A stretch of 58,472 bases of DNA, from positions 1 through 58,472 of the forward strand of contig CANJBZ010000027.1 in NCBI GenBank assembly GCA_947473475.1, read 5' to 3'. This DNA comes from Alphaproteobacteria bacterium. Lineage in GTDB: Bacteria > Pseudomonadota > Alphaproteobacteria > Micropepsales > Micropepsaceae. Below are positions 55,230 through 58,472 of this stretch, piece by piece. Position 1 is the first letter of the stretch, and each line of letters opens with the position of its first letter. The position numbers and the translations under genes were made by a program. The notes under the pieces were generated by a model that saw nothing but the letters and a program-made list of their open reading frames with translations, searched no databases and was not told the DNA's origin.

Positions 55230-56204
55230 TCACTCTTCGCGCGGGTGCGCGGCGCGTGCAAGGCGGTCGTTTATGGCCTCGCCGAGGTCGTGGTCCGGTA
55301 TCGGCATCACGGCAATGATATGGGCCCCGGTGCGGTCCAGGCTACGCAGCATATGGAATAGATTGGCGGCGGCTTCCTGCAAATCGCCTGCCGGGCTTAG
55401 GTTATGAACGAAGCTGGCGCGGGGCGGAACATTCGGGCCGAACGCCAGCAGTGCTTCGCCGGGATACACACCGGTCGCGTTCAGGCGCAGTTTGGCCCGC
55501 GGCGCATAATGGCTCGCCAGCATGCCGGGCGCCTGGATGACGCCGCCCGCCGCAACGCCCAGCGGCCCCAGAACCTGCTCGATGGCGCTGCGCGCAATAG
55601 CGCCGGGCCGCAGCAGAATCGGCTTTTCCCCATCGAAGCCGACCACGGTGGATTCAATGCCGAAGGGGCAGGGGCCGCCATCCAAAATCACCTCGACGCG
55701 TCCCTGCAAATCCTCCGCGACATCGCTGACGCGGGTGGGACTGACCCGGCCCGAACGGTTGGCGCTCGGCGCTGCGATTGGGACACCCGCCGCCTCGACA
55801 AGCGCGCGCGCAACATCGTGGGCAGGAGAACGTACCGCGGCCGTCGGCAAGCCCGCGCTGGCCAATTGCGCCAAAGGGCAGGGCTCGCGCCGGGGCAGAA
55901 CCAGCGTCAATGGTCCCGGCCAGAAAGCGCCGGCAAGCGCAGAGGCCAGGGAATTGAATGTCACCAGCTCGTTTGCCTCGTCCTGGTCGCGCACATGGAT
56001 AATCAGCGGATTGAAGCGCGGGCGCTCTTTGGCGGCAAAGATTTTTGCGACGGCCCGTTCGTCCAACGCATTGGCGCCCAGGCCATAAACCGTCTCCGTC
56101 GGGAACGCGACAAGCGCGCCGTCGCGCAGCAGAGACCCTGCTTCGTGGATGTTGGCTTCCGTCGCCGGCAGGATGCGGGTCATGGCACGCGCAATGGCAG
56201 TCAT
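55230..56204 (-). CDS. sua5: L-threonylcarbamoyladenylate synthase, Sua5 type
   Basis: Makes threonylcarbamoyl-AMP for the t6A37 modification of tRNAs reading ANN codons. The 324-residue protein has the YrdC/TsaC domain (ALVAFPTETVYGLGANALDE, KERPRFNPLIIHV, PSANRSGRVSPTRVSDVAED, GIESTVVGF) and the extra C-terminal Sua5 domain (APGMLASHYAPRAKLRL onward), which distinguishes Sua5 from short TsaC. Length fits. It is upstream of the FAD oxidase gene on the same strand. Confidence 0.95.
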   Translation of the reverse strand: MTAIARAMTRILPATEANIHEAGSLLRDGALVAFPTETVYGLGANALDERAVAKIFAAKERPRFNPLIIHVRDQDEANELVTFNSLASALAGAFWPGPLTLVLPRREPCPLAQLASAGLPTAAVRSPAHDVARALVEAAGVPIAAPSANRSGRVSPTRVSDVAEDLQGRVEVILDGGPCPFGIESTVVGFDGEKPILLRPGAIARSAIEQVLGPLGVAAGGVIQAPGMLASHYAPRAKLRLNATGVYPGEALLAFGPNVPPRASFVHNLSPAGDLQEAAANLFHMLRSLDRTGAHIIAVMPIPDHDLGEAINDRLARAAHPREE

Positions 56205-56324
56205 AGTTGGGCTCTAAGATCCCCAGAGTGAGCTATCGTGTTCCGGTGTCTGTAAAAAATCTTCAGTCTGGGTATAATGAATAGGCCCTTAAATACCACG
56301 GCCAAAAAAAACGGGGGGGAGAAC

Positions 56325-56777
56325 ATGGCGACTGCAGCAGTATCTCAGAGCAATGACGATCTTGGTAAACTTGTCTTACGCGTCACCGTTGGCGCCTTAA
56401 TCGTGTTTCACGGTCTTGCGCTTGCGACCGGCGATAATGGAATTCCGAACAATCTCGTCCGCTGGGGCCTGCCGGCCCAGCTGATGTGGGTTGGCTTCCT
56501 GGTCGAATTCTTCGGCGGCGTCGGAATGATCTTAGGCATCTACGCACGGCTCGGCGGCTTTGCGCTGGGCGTGTTCATGATGCTGGCCCTGTTTATGGCC
56601 CATAGCGGCCTGATGGGGTCGCAGAACCACTGGTTCATGGTTGCGAACAACCCGGCCGGTAATCACTGGGACCATTATTTCCTGGAAACGCAGATGTTCT
56701 ACATGCTCGGGGCGTTCGCGGTGGCGCTTTTGGGCGCGGGCCGTCACGGGCTGAATATCGGCGGTAAGTGGAACTGA
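56325..56777 (+). CDS. DoxX-family membrane protein (copy 1)
   Basis: A 150-residue integral membrane protein with four predicted helices. It has the DoxX pattern LGKLVLRVTVGALIVFHGLAL, then GFLVEFFGGVGMILGIYARLG, GVFMMLALFMAH, and the ending FAVALLGAGRHGLNIGGKWN. The role in this group is unclear; some members act in redox or thiol metabolism. The ATG at 56325 follows GGGGGGAGAAC. It is paralogous to the next gene. Confidence 0.87.
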   Translation: MATAAVSQSNDDLGKLVLRVTVGALIVFHGLALATGDNGIPNNLVRWGLPAQLMWVGFLVEFFGGVGMILGIYARLGGFALGVFMMLALFMAHSGLMGSQNHWFMVANNPAGNHWDHYFLETQMFYMLGAFAVALLGAGRHGLNIGGKWN

Positions 56778-56852
56778 CGTCTTAGCCTCGCTTTGATCCG
56801 CGCGGGGCCGGGGGCTCCGTGCGGGTTATGCTTAAAGGCTCAGGAGAGGCGC

Positions 56853-57311
56853 ATGGCATCGATCGGTTTTACGGGCAGGCGCAGCGCGTCGCGCGGCATG
56901 TCCGCTACGCGAGAAGATGTTGCAAAGCTGGTTCTGCGCGTTTCTGTCTGCGCGATGATTATGATCCGCGGCTGGGCGGTTCTCCACGGAGAACAGGCCA
57001 TCCGCGATACGCTCATGCGTTGGCATATGCCGACGGAGCTTGCCTATAGCTCCCTGTTCTTCGAAGAATTTGCTCCCCTGATGGTGATACTGGGCGTTTA
57101 TGCGCGGGTGGGGGCATCGGCCATGGTCTTCTGGATGGTTATGGCGTTCGCGCTGGCGCATGTGGATACGGGCCACCTGCTTCAGCTGGATGCCGTCAAT
57201 GTCGGCTGGCGGGTAGAAGGGCCGTTCTTCTTCCTCGTGTGCAGTCTGTGCGTGGCGCTTTTAGGCGCCGGGCGTTACGGCCTGAATATTGGCGGAACGT
57301 GGAACGACTGA
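56853..57311 (+). CDS. DoxX-family membrane protein (copy 2)
   Basis: A 152-residue membrane protein sharing the framework of copy 1: EDVAKLVLRVSVCAMIMIRG, FFEEFAPLMVILGVYARVGA, and the end CVALLGAGRYGLNIGGTWND. It has an extra Arg/Ser-rich N-terminal stretch and different residues in the first helix (IRGWAVLHG against FHGLALATG). The start has CAGGAGAGGC upstream. It is 75 bases after copy 1, a tandem duplication with divergence. Confidence 0.85.
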   Translation: MASIGFTGRRSASRGMSATREDVAKLVLRVSVCAMIMIRGWAVLHGEQAIRDTLMRWHMPTELAYSSLFFEEFAPLMVILGVYARVGASAMVFWMVMAFALAHVDTGHLLQLDAVNVGWRVEGPFFFLVCSLCVALLGAGRYGLNIGGTWND

Positions 57312-58327
57312 GCTTTCAGCGCCGGGTTTTGTTGCTGGCTGCCGGAATGGCGGCCGCCGGTGGGATAAGCCTTGCTGCCTTGGTGCCGGACGATAGCTGG
57401 GCGGCGGCGCGTAAGCGGACGCCGAGGAAACCCAAGATCGCAGTGGTTCAGTGTCCGGCCGAGGGCAGCCAGACGGTCGCCTTCGCGAAAGCCCTCAACG
57501 GCGCCAGCTTCATGACGCAGGATGGGCGCGAGATACGCCTCGCCGGAATCATGGCGCCTGCGGACGCCGGGGAGGTTGTGCCTTCGACAACGACCGACGC
57601 GGCCCGCGATTCCCTGGCGCGTGTGCTGAAGGCGGGAAGCGTAACGCTTGCCGCCACGGATCGTCCTGACCGTTACGGTCGGGTTGTTGCCCAGGTTTTT
57701 GCTGGCGGTGTGTGGGTGCAGGGCAGGCTCTTGAACGACGGCGTTGCGCGCGCCGCGCCCGACCGCGCGAGCGATCCCTGCGGCCGCCAATTGGCGCAAG
57801 CCGAAGACGAAGCCCGTACGGCCCAAGCCGGACACTGGCATGACGGCGTTTTCGCTTTGCGTGCGCCGGAGCAGCTCCGCAGCCGTGTGGGAACGTTTCA
57901 GGTGGTGGAAGGTGTGGTGACAACGTCCGGCGCCAACAAGGGCCGCGCTTACATCAATTTCGGCGCCAATTACAAAACCGATTTCACTGTTACGGTCGGC
58001 CAGGACGATCTGAAGCTGTTTCGCCAAATGCGCTTCGACGTGAAAAAACTCGCCGGTAAACATGTGCGCGTGTACGGCTGGGTCGAACAATTCAACGGCC
58101 CGGAGATGGAAATTTCTACGCCCACAGCGATTCAGGTGTTGGACGAGCCCGCACCGGAAATTGCCGAAAAGACGGCCAAAGTCGAGAAGCCCGCGAAGTC
58201 TCGCGTCGTAGCAGAAAAGAAAAAGCGGGTTCGGACGAAGAAGACTGCCAGTACGGAAAAGCCTGCCAAAAAACAGGTCACGACCGGAAAGAAAAAGCGG
58301 ACGCGGAAGAAGAAGGCAGAGACCTAG
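57299..58327 (+). CDS. exported SNase-like (thermonuclease fold) protein with Lys-rich tail
   Basis: Starts at a GTG overlapping the DoxX gene end; an ATG at 57347 is an alternative. The N terminus (VERLSFQRRVLLLAAGMAAAGG) is a signal or anchor segment. A staphylococcal-nuclease-like domain lies at about residues 65-180 (FMTQDGREIRLAGIMAPADA, ATDRPDRYGRVVAQVF, WVQGRLLNDGVARAAP). Then comes a second beta domain (FQVVEGVVTTSGANKGRAYI) and a Lys/Arg-rich tail. The key catalytic Arg/Glu set of nucleases is not obvious, so it may be non-catalytic. The stop codon coincides with the probable left edge of the IS5-family element, so the tail may be truncated. Confidence 0.75.
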   Translation: MERLSFQRRVLLLAAGMAAAGGISLAALVPDDSWAAARKRTPRKPKIAVVQCPAEGSQTVAFAKALNGASFMTQDGREIRLAGIMAPADAGEVVPSTTTDAARDSLARVLKAGSVTLAATDRPDRYGRVVAQVFAGGVWVQGRLLNDGVARAAPDRASDPCGRQLAQAEDEARTAQAGHWHDGVFALRAPEQLRSRVGTFQVVEGVVTTSGANKGRAYINFGANYKTDFTVTVGQDDLKLFRQMRFDVKKLAGKHVRVYGWVEQFNGPEMEISTPTAIQVLDEPAPEIAEKTAKVEKPAKSRVVAEKKKRVRTKKTASTEKPAKKQVTTGKKKRTRKKKAET

Positions 58328-58472
58328 GGCGTGTCGTCATTTAAGGGATTCGTAAATCAGTAAAAGTGTGATTCATAGGGAGCTTCCTGAAGGAGGCTTG
58401 CGATGGAACGCCATGCGTTGCGCGACGATCAATTCGCCCGGATTGAAAAATTCCTTCCGGGTCGCCCCGGCA
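58328..58472 (+). mobile_element. left end of an IS5-family insertion sequence (partial)
   Basis: The sequence after the SNase-like gene, beginning near GGGCGTGTCGTCATTTAAGG, has the look of an IS5-family terminal repeat. It is followed after about 75 bases by a transposase start. The right end lies beyond the window, so the terminal repeat and any target duplication cannot be verified. Confidence 0.6.
58403..58472 (+). CDS. IS5-family transposase, N-terminal fragment
   Basis: MERHALRDDQFARIEKFLPG and following residues run to the window edge. This matches the N-terminal DUF4096-type domain of IS5-family (IS427-like) transposases. A strong ribosome binding site, GAAGGAGG, precedes the ATG. 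Confidence 0.85.
   Translation, partial: MERHALRDDQFARIEKFLPGRPG

Overview
The window looks like a piece of a GC-rich alphaproteobacterial chromosome. The main clues are a CcrM-type GANTC methyltransferase, the gene order dciA–thioredoxin-fold lipoprotein–smc beside mutY, a NadQ-type regulator next to nadA/nadC, a Usg-family remnant, a PA0069-type radical SAM protein and abundant short GC-rich palindromic repeats. I cannot name the genus from sequence alone. No rRNA, tRNA or CRISPR array was seen.

Layout. 1–10.1 kb: tail of an outer-membrane beta-barrel gene, a damaged small lipoprotein gene, smc/dsbA-like/dciA (minus), mutY (plus), several unknown genes, then rnhB and ccrM (minus) with a dense GANTC cluster in the ccrM leader. 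10.1–15.4 kb: palindromic repeat, radical SAM gene, a complete 2,072-bp IS1595-family element with an 8-bp target duplication and three passenger ORFs (one RusA-like), a Gly-rich exported protein and a PaiB-like protein. 15.4–25.2 kb: moaB, soluble lytic transglycosylase, family-4-like uracil-DNA glycosylase, ETF-ubiquinone oxidoreductase, TPR lipoprotein, ispE, polyprenyl diphosphate synthase, DUF2007 and a tRNA-methyltransferase-like gene. 25.2–32.4 kb: glyQ, glyS, ppdK and a SleB-type cell wall hydrolase. 32.3–36 kb: a minus-strand run phosphatase–nadQ–nadA–nadC with two operator-like palindromes before nadA. 36–42.4 kb: a pyruvyltransferase/methyltransferase fusion, a soluble PAS chemoreceptor, an HD protein, a Usp protein and a PAS histidine kinase. 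42.5–44.7 kb: queuosine precursor operon queC-queE-queD-queF. 44.7–53.1 kb: tag, ygfZ, a glycosyltransferase–asnB–dihydroorotase operon, a broken usg, a LysE exporter, a second glycosyltransferase and a Nudix gene. 53.2–58.5 kb: FKBP lipoprotein, FAD-linked oxidase, Sua5, two DoxX paralogues, an SNase-like exported protein and the start of an IS5-family element.

The genes are mostly housekeeping: chromosome maintenance and repair, cofactor and tRNA-modification pathways, translation, and envelope and polysaccharide metabolism. Many same-strand neighbours overlap by 1–8 bases (TGATG, ATGA, TAATG, GTGA), indicating tight operons.

The most notable non-standard signal is a set of GC-rich palindromic elements. 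They occur between genes, and two appear to have inserted in frame inside essential genes (ispE and glyS), in the manner of the Rickettsia palindromic elements. Other points of interest are the passenger-carrying IS1595 element, the GANTC cluster at ccrM, the NadQ-like operators, a QueD lacking its usual catalytic cysteine, and the decayed usg gene.
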